From assembly GCF_013346665.1 (NCBI RefSeq), contig NZ_JABVBB010000034.1:372001-436000 (forward strand): a stretch of DNA of 64,000 nt, given 5' to 3'. This document shows, one piece after another, positions 29,837 to 38,060 of this stretch. A program made the position numbers and the translations under genes. The number at the start of each line of letters is the position of its first letter. The stretch's first letter is position 1. Below the pieces are notes generated by a model. The model did no database searches and was not told the DNA's origin. It worked only from the letters and a program-made list of their open reading frames with translations. This DNA comes from Sulfitobacter maritimus (GTDB lineage: Bacteria > Pseudomonadota > Alphaproteobacteria > Rhodobacterales > Rhodobacteraceae).

Positions 29837-30095
29837 AGCGCCCGAACACCGCCTGAAACGTCTGCAAATGCGCTCCATGCGGCGCGGGATCAAAGAGATG
29901 GACCTGATCCTCTCCGCCTATGCGGAGGCGCGGCTGCCGCAGATGGATGACGTAGGTCTGACGCTCTATGACCAGATGCTGAATGAGAACGACCATGACC
30001 TTTATCTCTGGGTCAGCGGTCAGGCCGATCCGTCTGAAAAATACGCAGCGCTTGTTAGTGATATTCGCAGCCAACTTGCGGAAACGCGCGGCTGA
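29829..30095 (+). CDS. sdhE: Succinate dehydrogenase assembly factor 2 (SdhE)
   Basis: The 88-residue protein matches SdhE/Sdh5, which assists covalent FAD attachment to the flavoprotein subunit of succinate dehydrogenase. The diagnostic surface motif RGXXE appears as MRRGIKEMD near residue 20, followed by DQMLNENDHDLYLWVSG, also typical. It overlaps the preceding HTH gene by eight bases. The sdh genes themselves are not in this window. Confidence 0.93.
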
Positions 30096-30098
30096 TCC

Positions 30099-30120
30099 GG
30101 ACGGGCGCGGGCGTCCTTTT
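30099..30120 (+). terminator. Probable intrinsic terminator after sdhE
   Basis: GGACG (30099-30103) pairs with CGTCC (30112-30116) across a GC-rich loop and is followed by TTTT. It starts a few bases after the sdhE stop. Confidence 0.5.
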
Positions 30121-30189
30121 CCGGTTTAACGAATTATTCTGTTTTATTGTTCAGTTTCCCGCTCAACGAGATTGAGTCGGAGAGAACCT

Positions 30190-30690
30190 ATGAGCATCCA
30201 AGACCCCACCACACAGCCGCTCGCTGTGAAAGGTTTCATGGTCGGCTACCTTGAAGCCCTGTCATTGGTGGAGCGCCTGCACCGCCTGCTGCTGGACGTG
30301 ATCAAGGATGAGTTTGAACGCGTCGGTGTGTTGGAGATCAATGCCGTGCAGGCCTTGCTGCTGTTCAACATCGGCGACAATGAGGTCACGGCAGGCGAGT
30401 TGAAAAGCCGTGGCTACTATCAGGGTAGCAATGTCAGCTACAACCTCAAGAAACTGGTCGAGATGGGCTATATGCACCATCAACGTTGCGAGATCGACCG
30501 ACGCTCAGTCCGCGTGCGGCTGACGGAAAAGGGGCGTTATATCCGCGATGTCGTGTCCGACCTCTTCTCGCGCCATGCGGATGGGATGGAGAGTAAGGGC
30601 GTTTTGGGCGATGCGGGGATTGAGGACATCAGCCAGTCGCTCAAACGGATGGAGCGCTATTGGTCGGACCAGATCCGCTATATTTACTGA
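30190..30690 (+). CDS. MarR-family winged-helix regulator (LdtR-like)
   Basis: The 166-residue protein starts at ATG 30190. A long N-terminal helical part (YLEALSLVERLHRLLLDVIK) precedes the winged helix (NDNEVTAGELKSRGYYQGSN-type recognition region, VSYNLKKLVEMGYMHHQ, and the wing DRRSVRVRLTEKG). It closely resembles the alphaproteobacterial LdtR subgroup, linked to cell-envelope and L,D-transpeptidase control, but no transpeptidase gene is nearby, so that function is inference. The upstream 70 bases are AT-rich and probably hold its promoter. Its end overlaps the convergent gene by seven bases. Confidence 0.8.
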   Translation: MSIQDPTTQPLAVKGFMVGYLEALSLVERLHRLLLDVIKDEFERVGVLEINAVQALLLFNIGDNEVTAGELKSRGYYQGSNVSYNLKKLVEMGYMHHQRCEIDRRSVRVRLTEKGRYIRDVVSDLFSRHADGMESKGVLGDAGIEDISQSLKRMERYWSDQIRYIY

Positions 30691-31436
30691 TCAGAACGCC
30701 GGAGGAGCCGACGCGGCTGGGTCACCTGAGAGACCATCATACCATCCAACTCGCGCAGCAGTTTCTCGGCCATGGCGCGGGCATAGTCATCAAAGCCATG
30801 CGCAACCTGCACAAAGGCGTCGTGCCCAAGAATAACTTCGGCGCGGAAATAGGACGACAGACCGTCGATTTCGGTCTCGCGACTGTCGCCACGCACCGGT
30901 GCCGATGCGCCAATCACCAAAGCGTTGATCGTCAGGTTCTGGTCCGCGAGGCTGCGGCGTATATCGCGCGGGCGCGGGCCGTAATTGGAAATTCCATCGC
31001 CGGCAATATCCAGCGTATGTTTGGCGCAATCGGGTCGTTGGGTCAGCAAATCTGCGCCAAACTGCATTGCGGTGCCAAGCGCGGTGCCGGGGGATGTGTC
31101 GCGCCTTGGGGTGCTGCGCAGGTCGGTGACAACGGCCTCCAAGGTCATGGCGCTGTCAATGGTCGTCCAAGGCAGGATCACCGCCTGATCAGACGCACCG
31201 CTCCATTCATAGACCAGCAGATCGACCGGTTGACCGGGCAGCGCCAGCAAAGCCGCCGCGACAGGCGGATCGCTCAGCGCATCCGCCAAACCGCCGATCT
31301 GCTGGCGATATTCGCGCGCATCAACTGAGCCTGAGACATCCAGCCCCAGCGCCAGCGCCTGCCGACAATCCGCCTCTGCCTGGAGGGGGGTGGCGCACAG
31401 GGCGATAACGAGACAAGAGGCGAAGGCGCGGATCAT
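30684..31436 (-). CDS. Exported DUF1194 protein with von Willebrand A-like fold
   Basis: The 250-residue product has a signal peptide (RAFASCLVIALCATPLQAEA) and then ALGLDVSGSVDAREY, a MIDAS-type metal site (DXSXS) of the von Willebrand A fold, matching DUF1194. LDIAGDGISNYGPRPRDIRR is a second family signature. It probably acts in the periplasm in protein or ligand binding; no enzymatic motif is seen. It is transcribed away from gloA, which precedes it on the same strand by 118 bases. Confidence 0.85.
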   Translation of the reverse strand: MIRAFASCLVIALCATPLQAEADCRQALALGLDVSGSVDAREYRQQIGGLADALSDPPVAAALLALPGQPVDLLVYEWSGASDQAVILPWTTIDSAMTLEAVVTDLRSTPRRDTSPGTALGTAMQFGADLLTQRPDCAKHTLDIAGDGISNYGPRPRDIRRSLADQNLTINALVIGASAPVRGDSRETEIDGLSSYFRAEVILGHDAFVQVAHGFDDYARAMAEKLLRELDGMMVSQVTQPRRLLRRSDQ

Positions 31437-31554
31437 TCAGAGCGTCCCGGATTAGTCCGACCTGACGACTGGCAGTCACCCGTTCGCGCGAGGACGTCTG
31501 CGAAAACCGCTCGCTTAACTGCGGGAGCACACCGCGAAACGGGTGGCTCACCTG

Positions 31555-31989
31555 TTACCAATGACCGGTGTTCTCCATGCTGGCCCAAGGCTCTTGCGGT
31601 GCCAGCGCCTCGCCCTCTTGCAGCAATTCGACAGAAATATTGTCGGGCGAGCGGACAAAGGCCATGCGCCCGTCGCGTGGCGGACGGTTGATGGTGACGC
31701 CGTTGTCCTGCAAATGCTGACAGGTCTCGTAGATATTCTCGACCGTATAGGCCAGATGTCCAAAATGGCGACTGTCGCTGGGCAACCCTTCGTCGCCGTC
31801 CCAGTTGTAGGTCAATTCAACATCCGCGTGGCCGTCGTCCTGTCCCGGCGGGCAAAGAAAGACCAGCGTAAAGCGCCCACCCTCGTTGTCGACCCGGCGG
31901 CGTTCGACAAGGCCCAGCAAATTGTAAAAGGCGATGGAGGCGTCCAGATCTTTCACGCGGACCATTGTGTGCAGGTATTTGATGGGCAT
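31555..31989 (-). CDS. gloA: Lactoylglutathione lyase (glyoxalase I)
   Basis: The 144-residue VOC-fold enzyme converts the methylglyoxal-glutathione hemithioacetal to lactoylglutathione. The pattern is typical: YLHTMVRVKDLDASIAFY with the first metal His, a Glu in DVELTYNW, HFGHLAYTVENIYETC with a second His, and the last Glu in DNISVELLQ. Length is slightly longer than the usual 130-135, with a short C-terminal tail (APQEPWASMENTGHW). Confidence 0.93.
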   Translation of the reverse strand: MPIKYLHTMVRVKDLDASIAFYNLLGLVERRRVDNEGGRFTLVFLCPPGQDDGHADVELTYNWDGDEGLPSDSRHFGHLAYTVENIYETCQHLQDNGVTINRPPRDGRMAFVRSPDNISVELLQEGEALAPQEPWASMENTGHW

Positions 31990-32056
31990 CGGTTTTCCTT
32001 TGCTGCTGGGCCGAAGTTACGGCTGAACTTAACATGCCGTAGCTGCTTTGCCAGTG

Positions 32057-32651
32057 TCAGAACTTGGATTGGATGCCCAAAGCAACGGAAAGCTCTTTTG
32101 TCTTGAACCGGCTGACATTCGATGTCGTGCGGCTGGTGGTGACTCGCAGGTTTGGCGCGAAGCCGGCGTAATCCAGATCAGGAAACAGCATGTCCAAATG
32201 GGCAGAAGCAGAGAGGTCTTGCCTGCCACCCGGCACCGCAAACAAGGCCGTATAATGCGCGTAATCCACATGAGAGAGGGTCACGCCGCCCGACAAGATC
32301 GCTGGACCGATCTGCTTATTCAGACTGTAGCCCGCGCTGAGCGCAACGCCTTCACTGCGCGTATTGGAAAGATCCCCATCGGCCTTTTGCAGGTTGAGCG
32401 CAAAGGTCACTGCATCGCCATTGCGCAGCTGATGCCGGCTGCCCAATCCAAGGCTTATAATCTGCGTGTCGAAACTGCTGCCAAAGGCTGAATCGCGCAA
32501 CTCAACGCCCGCGCTAAGCGACAGACGCGTGTCGTTGTATAAGTGCGCGCTAGGTCAGGCTGCCTCGTTCCAAGCGCGTGCTGCATCACCTGTTTTGCTT
32601 GCGGCAGGGACAGCTCCACCTCTGGCAAGGCCCATCAAAATCCGCGTCATA
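32057..32651 (-). pseudogene. Decayed outer-membrane beta-barrel (SLAM-like) gene
   Basis: From 32554 to 32057 the frame encodes about 165 residues of beta-barrel strands. They include SLSAGVELRDSAFGSSF, FAVPGGRQDLSAS, FPDLDYAGFAPNLRV and a terminal Phe, much like the C-terminal barrel of surface lipoprotein assembly modifier (DUF560) porins. The same frame upstream, from an ATG at 32651 (MTRILMGLARGGAVPAAS), ends at a TGA at 32555-32557. Read through that stop, the product would be about 197 residues, far shorter than a full SLAM protein, so the N-terminal TPR part is missing. I infer internal deletion plus a stop. The N-terminal piece is the less certain part. Confidence 0.6.
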
Positions 32652-32865
32652 GTGCTCTGCCTCAAATTGTATGCGTTTTTTTGCGACATTCTCAAAGCGG
32701 GGGTGCCTGTGTCAATGTGCATGGCCTCCGTGGTGAGATTTGTCGGTCGAGTGCTACCGAAAAACAATACCGCCCCCGCGCGCCGCGCATTCCTGACCCA
32801 TGGCTTGAGGCTGCCTTCTGTCGACGGTAAGCAGTAAGAAATGTCACGATGACGAGGGTTGCTGC

Positions 32866-33699
32866 GTGAAACAATATCATGATGCCTTGCGCGAGGTGTT
32901 GGAGCAGGGGGTGACCTCTACAGATCGCACCGGCACCGGGACGATCTCGCATTTCGGGATGCAGAAGCGCTACCCTATGGCCGAAGGCTTTCCCTTGGTC
33001 ACGACCAAAAAGCTGCATCTGAAGTCCATCGTGCATGAGCTTTTGTGGTTCCTCGCAGGCGATACCAATGTGGCCTATCTGCAGGAAAACGGGGTCTCGA
33101 TCTGGAACGAATGGGCTGATGAGAATGGCGATCTTGGCCCGGTCTATGGTCATCAGTGGCGGCGTTTTCCCACGGTGGGCGAGCCGATGCCACAGCCTGA
33201 CGGTACGGTGTTGCACCATGCAGGGCAGGTCGATCAAATCAGCAAGCTGGTAGAGGCGATCCGCAAGACGCCCGACAGCCGCCGCCTGATTGTCTCTGCA
33301 TGGAACCCGGGCGAGGTCGATCAGATGGCGCTGCCGCCATGTCATACGCTGTGGCAGGTGCGGATCGCGGGTGGAAAGCTGCATTTGCAGCTTTACCAAC
33401 GCTCAGCGGATATGTTCCTTGGCGTGCCGTTTAACATCGCCTCCTATGCACTGCTCTTGGAAATGCTGGCCCATGTCACCGGATACGCAGCGGGTGACTT
33501 CATCCATACGATGGGCGACGCGCATATCTACTCCAACCATATTGAGCAGGTTAAAACCCAGCTGGCGCGGACCCCCAAACCCCTGCCGCGGATGCGGATT
33601 AACCGCAAAGTCACGTCGATCTTTGATTTCCGCTACGAAGATTTCACCTTTGAAGGCTATGATCCCGACCCGGCGATCAAAGCCCCGGTGGCGGTCTGA
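32866..33699 (+). CDS. thyA: Thymidylate synthase
   Basis: The 277-residue enzyme methylates dUMP to dTMP using methylenetetrahydrofolate. It starts at GTG 32866 with GAGG upstream. Motifs are [14 protein letters not shown] near the N-terminus, the nucleophilic Cys159 in [27 protein letters not shown] and the nucleotide-binding [12 protein letters not shown]. It overlaps folA by one base (TGATG), which recycles the dihydrofolate that ThyA produces. Confidence 0.97.
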   Translation: MKQYHDALREVLEQGVTSTDRTGTGTISHFGMQKRYPMAEGFPLVTTKKLHLKSIVHELLWFLAGDTNVAYLQENGVSIWNEWADENGDLGPVYGHQWRRFPTVGEPMPQPDGTVLHHAGQVDQISKLVEAIRKTPDSRRLIVSAWNPGEVDQMALPPCHTLWQVRIAGGKLHLQLYQRSADMFLGVPFNIASYALLLEMLAHVTGYAAGDFIHTMGDAHIYSNHIEQVKTQLARTPKPLPRMRINRKVTSIFDFRYEDFTFEGYDPDPAIKAPVAV

Positions 33700-34199
33700 T
33701 GCTGAGCCTCGTTGTCGCCCGCGCCCGCAATGGTGCCATCGGTAAAGATGGGGATATCCCTTGGTCACTGCCCGAAGACCTGAAGTTTTTTCAGCGCGAG
33801 ACCACCGGCGGCGCGATTATCATGGGGCGGCGTACGTGGGAAAGCCTACCAGTTAAGCCGTTGAAAAACCGTCTGAACTGTTTAGTTTCCAGCACGGATA
33901 GTGATCAAGTCCATGTCGAACGCGACCCGCAGGCGGCATTGGATTATTGCGCGGCGCAAGGCTATCGGCGTCTCTATGGCATCGGCGGGGAAGGGATTTA
34001 CCGCGCACTTCTGCCCTTGGCCGATCGTTTGTTGGTGACGGAGGTCGATGTTGAAATTGACAACGCGGATGCGTTTTTCCCTGACTTTGATCCGGCAGAT
34101 TGGGTGGAACTGGGCAGCCTGTGTCTGCGTGAGCATGGCCCGCGTGCCGTGGCCCGCGAATGGCTGCGTCGGCGGAGGGACCGGCCTAACGGAACATAG
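33699..34199 (+). CDS. folA: Dihydrofolate reductase
   Basis: The 166-residue NADPH-dependent enzyme regenerates tetrahydrofolate. Typical features are the N-terminal LSLVVARARNGAIGKDGDIP with the Met20-type loop and WSLPEDLKFF with the substrate Asp/Glu position, GGAIIMGRRTWESLP, and GIGGEGIYRALLPLADRL. It is translationally coupled to thyA. Confidence 0.96.
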   Translation: MLSLVVARARNGAIGKDGDIPWSLPEDLKFFQRETTGGAIIMGRRTWESLPVKPLKNRLNCLVSSTDSDQVHVERDPQAALDYCAAQGYRRLYGIGGEGIYRALLPLADRLLVTEVDVEIDNADAFFPDFDPADWVELGSLCLREHGPRAVAREWLRRRRDRPNGT

Positions 34200-34284
34200 A
34201 CGCTGACAAAAAGCTGGACTCGTTCAAATTGGCCCGGCAAGCTTTGCTTATTGAAATTCAGTCAAACAATTTGCGAGGATAATC

Positions 34285-34593
34285 ATGCGTCTAACACCCC
34301 TTATTGCCGCCGGAGCAGGGATTTATCTTGCTGCTTTCGCCCCCGGTCAGGCCGCGGCCCAACCCAAGGTTTACGCCTACCCAAGCAGCGCGAACTACTG
34401 TCCGGCTGGGTTGCAACCGGTCACGATCTCGGGGGCCATTTGCTGCGGCACGCCCAATCAAACGGTGACCTATGCACAGGTGAAAGCCCATCCTGCGCCA
34501 CGTGTGAAGCGCCATGTTCACCGCGTTGTCACGCCGCGCCGTTCGGCCCGCGCGCATTGTCCCGTTGGAGTTAAAGGTTGCTCATACGACTGA
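34285..34593 (+). CDS. Exported Cys-containing basic hypothetical protein
   Basis: The 102-residue product has a signal peptide ending QAAAQ. The mature part has about five cysteines (NYCPAGLQ, GAICCGTP, HCPVGVKGCSYD) and a basic, His/Arg-rich stretch (HPAPRVKRHVHRVVTPRR). The cysteines could form disulphides or bind metal in the periplasm. GAGG precedes the ATG. I do not recognise the family. Confidence 0.6.
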   Translation: MRLTPLIAAGAGIYLAAFAPGQAAAQPKVYAYPSSANYCPAGLQPVTISGAICCGTPNQTVTYAQVKAHPAPRVKRHVHRVVTPRRSARAHCPVGVKGCSYD

Positions 34594-34607
34594 GCCCCGT
34601 AGGTGAT

Positions 34608-34629
34608 CCCGGCGCGGTGCGGCGCCGGG
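34608..34629. terminator. Bidirectional hairpin between convergent genes
   Basis: CCCGGCGC (34608-34615) pairs perfectly with GCGCCGGG (34622-34629) across GGTGCG. It lies between the stops of the Cys-containing protein gene (+) and the cold-shock gene (-). No T-run on either side. Confidence 0.5.
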
Positions 34630-34636
34630 TATTGGG

Positions 34637-34843
34637 TCAGAGCAGGGCAATGTCGGTGGCCATTTTGCGGCCATCGCGCCCTTCGGTCAGATCAAAGCTG
34701 ACCTTTTGATCGTCGGCGAGCCCCGTCAAGCCAGAGCGTTCGACTGCCGAAATATGAACGAAGATGTCGTTCCCGCCGTCTTCGGGTGCAATGAACCCGT
34801 AACCTTTGGTGGCGTTAAACCATTTCACGGTGCCGTTTGGCAT
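34637..34843 (-). CDS. cspA: Cold-shock-domain RNA chaperone
   Basis: The 68-residue protein is a single cold-shock domain with RNP1 KGYGFI at about 13-18 and RNP2 IFVHI at 27-31, plus NGTVKWFN at the start. It binds single-stranded nucleic acid and melts RNA structure. AAAGGAGG lies upstream of the ATG. The 170-base AT-rich region upstream, with several T-runs, would give a long 5' leader like those of cold-inducible csp mRNAs; this is inference. Confidence 0.95.
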   Translation of the reverse strand: MPNGTVKWFNATKGYGFIAPEDGGNDIFVHISAVERSGLTGLADDQKVSFDLTEGRDGRKMATDIALL

Positions 34844-35016
34844 AATATCCGCGCCTCCTTTGTCTTTGCGTTTTTGCTCAAATGCAAAACGGCGAAAGCG
34901 GTTGAACTGTCCTTCGCCTTAAGGAAAAGATTGCGCAGTTCTGAAAAAAATCAAGCAATAGCTGTGCAAAGTGTCTGTAGAGTCTTTGGGCTAGGCCAGC
35001 GCCGAGGGGAGAGAAA

Positions 35017-35337
35017 ATGCGGATATACGGGCTGAAAAACTGCGACAGTTGTCGCAAGGCAAAGAAGGCCTTGCCGGAGGCTGAATTGGTTGACGTGCGC
35101 GAGGTTGGTGTGTCGGATGAGCTTTTGGCACGCGCCCATGCGCAGTTTGGCGACGCGCTTCTCAACACCCGGTCGACCACGTGGCGAAACCTGGATGATG
35201 TGGATCGCGCTCTGCCACCATTGGCGCTGCTCAAGGCCCATCCCGCGGTGATGAAACGGCCATTTATCGAAGCGGGGGATCAGCTTTTTATCGGTTGGAA
35301 CAAGGGTATAGAGCAAGAAGTTCAGGCGTTACTTTAA
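35017..35337 (+). CDS. ArsC/Spx-family protein (YffB-like)
   Basis: The 106-residue thioredoxin-fold protein has NCDSCRKAKKAL, a CXXC at the position of the ArsC/Spx active site, and MKRPFIEAGDQLFIGWN, the C-terminal Arg-Pro signature of the family. It is shorter than arsenate reductase and more like the YffB group, whose substrate is uncertain. The stop overlaps that of the convergent doxX gene (TTAA). Confidence 0.8.
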   Translation: MRIYGLKNCDSCRKAKKALPEAELVDVREVGVSDELLARAHAQFGDALLNTRSTTWRNLDDVDRALPPLALLKAHPAVMKRPFIEAGDQLFIGWNKGIEQEVQALL

Positions 35338-35876
35338 CCGAAGCGTTTGCGGATCGCGTGGTCCAAGGACAGGGGGCCGGCCCCTTTGATGACGAGCAGC
35401 AGGAGCAGGAAGATCCAAAGCGCTCGCTGGTCGAGGATAAGCGCGTCCGGGAAACGATCAAACCAAGCGCCTAGGCTCGCTTCTTGCCCATGGCCGTAGA
35501 CATCAGTCAAAGATTGCAGGGTGATGAAGCCGATGATCCCTAAGGCAGACAGGCGCGTCAGCAGGCCGATGACAATGAACACTGGCAAGAGGAACTCTGT
35601 CATAGTGCCCGCGACAACGATGACCCGATGAAACAGCCCGAGCGCGTTGATGTCATAGCCGACAGCTTCAAAGGTGCGGGGAAAAATCTGCGCATAGGCG
35701 CCCGCCGCTGGCTCAAGTACGCCTAACAGACCGTCGCCCAGTTTGGTCAGGCCGGAGTTCAGGTAATAGACCAACAATACGCCGCCAAAGACCAAACGTG
35801 CCAAAGTTGGAAGGAGCCATTCTGCAGATTCGATGCGGTTTGCGAGGCTGCGGTAAAGTTCGGCGTATCGGGTCAT
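35334..35876 (-). CDS. DoxX-family membrane protein of the bufferin-like operon
   Basis: The 180-residue protein starts at 35876 and has four hydrophobic helices typical of DoxX ([70 protein letters not shown]). DoxX-like proteins often accompany MNIO/DUF2063 pairs in RiPP operons of this type, perhaps serving in copper or redox handling at the membrane; the role is not established from sequence. It overlaps the upstream DUF2063 gene by four bases (ATGA). Confidence 0.85.
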   Translation of the reverse strand: MTRYAELYRSLANRIESAEWLLPTLARLVFGGVLLVYYLNSGLTKLGDGLLGVLEPAAGAYAQIFPRTFEAVGYDINALGLFHRVIVVAGTMTEFLLPVFIVIGLLTRLSALGIIGFITLQSLTDVYGHGQEASLGAWFDRFPDALILDQRALWIFLLLLLVIKGAGPLSLDHAIRKRFG

Positions 35877-36631
35877 GACGCATCCTCCAGTGACAGGGTG
35901 CAAAAGACACCGGTGCGAAGCGCGAGGGTCAGCGCCGCGCCAAGATCGAATGCATTGTCCTGTGCGAGTGCCGCTTCATGTGCTGCGCCAAAGGGGCAGC
36001 CATCGGCTAGTTGCTCCAGCCAAACAGCCATGCCAGCAGGCATAAGATGCGGGGCCGGGTCAAACTCCGGACGGGTGATAACAATGTCCTGCGCTTCGGG
36101 CCGGGGTTTGGGAGCGTCAGCGGTGAAGTTGTACCGCCAGATGTCATAGAGCGGCCAGCGCGACCGCAAAATACGGGTTGCGGGTGCGCGTGTGAGGCGC
36201 GCGTTCAGCAATGCCTCCGGCGCAATACGTTGCAAACTTGTGGGGTCCAGCGGGGCGCTATCGGCCGCGTGGTAGGACGCGCGCATGGCCAAATCAAGCC
36301 GCGCCGCGTCTGGCAGGTACCCCAGATGTGCAAGCGGGGTGAAGGTTTTGAGAAACGCCGGGAACTCCGCACCGTAGTGCATCATAACAGGTGATTTCGG
36401 CGGATGCGCGCGGACAAAGAGTGGGGCCAAATCGGCAAACGCCGCTTTGCCGATCAGTTTGCACACCAAGGGAAAGGCCGTCTCTAGCGCCGCGATCAGC
36501 GCGTGGGTGACGTTGTTGCGGTACACACCGTAACGCGCTCCCACCGGGCGGCCCGCCCCATCCCGTAGCCCTTGCGGGACCGGCTGCGCAGGGTCGAGCA
36601 GACCCGCGCGAAAGCTACGTTGAACGGTCAC
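35873..36631 (-). CDS. bufC: DUF2063 partner protein of the MNIO enzyme (BufC/MbnC-like)
   Basis: The 252-residue protein carries the DUF2063 domain at its N-terminus ([59 protein letters not shown]). These are helices homologous to MbnC-type partners, which bind precursor peptides and present them to the MNIO enzyme. The C-terminal half is less conserved. Its start overlaps the MNIO gene by four bases, and its end overlaps doxX by four, so equal, coupled production is likely. Confidence 0.87.
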   Translation of the reverse strand: MTVQRSFRAGLLDPAQPVPQGLRDGAGRPVGARYGVYRNNVTHALIAALETAFPLVCKLIGKAAFADLAPLFVRAHPPKSPVMMHYGAEFPAFLKTFTPLAHLGYLPDAARLDLAMRASYHAADSAPLDPTSLQRIAPEALLNARLTRAPATRILRSRWPLYDIWRYNFTADAPKPRPEAQDIVITRPEFDPAPHLMPAGMAVWLEQLADGCPFGAAHEAALAQDNAFDLGAALTLALRTGVFCTLSLEDAS

Positions 36632-37473
36632 ACCAGCACCTGTTCGGCGCGTTCCGCTTCGGCCCGCAACACCGGCCAGTCTGGCACGTCATTGTCCCAC
36701 TCAACCAGCACCGGCTTCGGCCCGGTCTGAGCCAAAGTGTAGCGCAGCAATTCCCAGACCGGATCGACAACCGGTCTGCCGTGGCTGTCGATCAGCAACA
36801 GCGCACCATGCTCATCCGTATCGGTGTCATGGCCGCCGACGTGAATCTCGCCCACATGGTCGGTGGGGAAAGCGTCGATATAGGCCTGTGGTGACAGGCC
36901 AAGGTTGGTGGCGGAGATAAAGACGTTGTTCACGTCCAGCAAAAGCCCGCAGCCGCTACGCCCCACCAATTCGGCAAGGAAGTCGGTTTCAGACAGGGTG
37001 GAGCTGTCGAACGCGAGGTAGCTAGAGGGGTTTTCGAGCAGCATACGGCGGCCCAAAACCTGCTGCACCTCATCAATATGCTGCGCCACTTGCGTAAGGG
37101 TCTGTTCGGTATAAGGCAGCGGCAGCAGGTCGCTGAGGTATTCCGCGCAGTGGGTGGACCACGCGAGATGTTCGGAAAAGGAGGCAGGCTGCACGCGGTC
37201 GCACAGACGTTTCAGCCGCGTAAGATGGTCTTGATCCAGAGGCTCTTCGCCGCCGATCGAGAGACCCACACCATGCACCGATAGCGCGAAATCTTCCTGC
37301 AATGCACTGAGTTGCGCGAGCGGGCGACCACCGTCGCCCATGTAGTTTTCGGCGTGAACCTCAACCCAGCGGACCGGGCCGGGATCTGCCAAGAGCGCCT
37401 CGAAATGCTGGGCCTTGAACCCGACTCCGGGAGCATTTGGCAGGTTGTTTATCTGGGGGGCGTCGTCGCGCAT
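36628..37473 (-). CDS. bufB: DUF692 multinuclear non-haem iron oxidase (MNIO; BufB)
   Basis: The 281-residue TIM-barrel protein belongs to DUF692, the MbnB-related family of iron-dependent oxidases that convert cysteines of ribosomal peptides into oxazolone/thioamide, thiooxazole or other groups. Candidate iron ligands lie in GVGFKAQHF (His23), [47 protein letters not shown] and IHVGGHD, all conserved family positions. It lies 62 bases after the precursor gene and overlaps its partner gene, which makes substrate assignment strong. Confidence 0.92.
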   Translation of the reverse strand: MRDDAPQINNLPNAPGVGFKAQHFEALLADPGPVRWVEVHAENYMGDGGRPLAQLSALQEDFALSVHGVGLSIGGEEPLDQDHLTRLKRLCDRVQPASFSEHLAWSTHCAEYLSDLLPLPYTEQTLTQVAQHIDEVQQVLGRRMLLENPSSYLAFDSSTLSETDFLAELVGRSGCGLLLDVNNVFISATNLGLSPQAYIDAFPTDHVGEIHVGGHDTDTDEHGALLLIDSHGRPVVDPVWELLRYTLAQTGPKPVLVEWDNDVPDWPVLRAEAERAEQVLV

Positions 37474-37535
37474 GGGGCCTCCGACAGGTTGAGGGGCAAA
37501 GTCCGGGCGACAGGTGCCGCCCGGCGGGCTACGGA

Positions 37536-37838
37536 TTAAGCGGGCAGGTCGCGGTCAAGCGGCTCCAGTGAGCCTTCGCGATCGGTGCCATCTGCCATTT
37601 CCGGCAGGTCAATCTCGGTGCAGGTGCCAGCATCGACCAAGGTCCACGCATTGCCTTGGTAATCCTTCACAGACGTGCCTGCGCAAGTGGTGCCGGGACC
37701 GGCGGCGCAGTCGTTTTGGCCAGCAAGCGAGACGCCGTAGCATTTCTCTTTTGTGGCGGCCTGTGCGGTAGTGGCGTGGCTCGACATCGCTGCGGCAACG
37801 GCGCCGGCTATGGCGGCTGTCTTGAGCGTATGGGACAT
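37536..37838 (-). CDS. bufA: DUF2282 bufferin-type RiPP precursor
   Basis: From ATG 37838, preceded by AGGAGG, the 100-residue precursor has a Sec-type signal peptide ([16 protein letters not shown], cleavage about residue 27). A core follows with four cysteines at 33, 44, 52 and 73, in [24 protein letters not shown] and DAGTC. This is the DUF2282 pattern of bufferins, peptides whose signal peptide doubles as leader, whose cysteines are modified by the MNIO/DUF2063 pair, and which bind copper in the periplasm. An acidic tail of 27 residues ([13 protein letters not shown]) follows the last Cys. Confidence 0.88.
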   Translation of the reverse strand: MSHTLKTAAIAGAVAAAMSSHATTAQAATKEKCYGVSLAGQNDCAAGPGTTCAGTSVKDYQGNAWTLVDAGTCTEIDLPEMADGTDREGSLEPLDRDLPA

Positions 37839-38008
37839 GATGAATATTCCTCCTCTTGAGTTTGCGTGGTGCATGACCACTAAAGCAAGAGCTTACATCA
37901 CAAGCCATTCACGAGCGAGTGTGTCACGTTCCCGTCAGAAAATGCGGCGAAATTCGCCCAAAAGGGCGACCCTCCCGCGCTGGAACGTCAGTTTTGTTAC
38001 AAAAGTCC

Positions 38009-38048
38009 CCCGGCAAGCTGTGCAGATAGAGTTAGCGCAGCCTGCCGG
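38009..38048 (-). terminator. Intrinsic terminator of thrS
   Basis: Read on the minus strand, CCGGCAGGCTGCGC pairs with GCACAGCTTGCCGG with two mismatches across an 11-base loop, and GGGGACTTTTG follows. It begins 13 bases after the thrS stop. Confidence 0.65.
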
Positions 38049-38060
38049 AGTGATGTTTTG

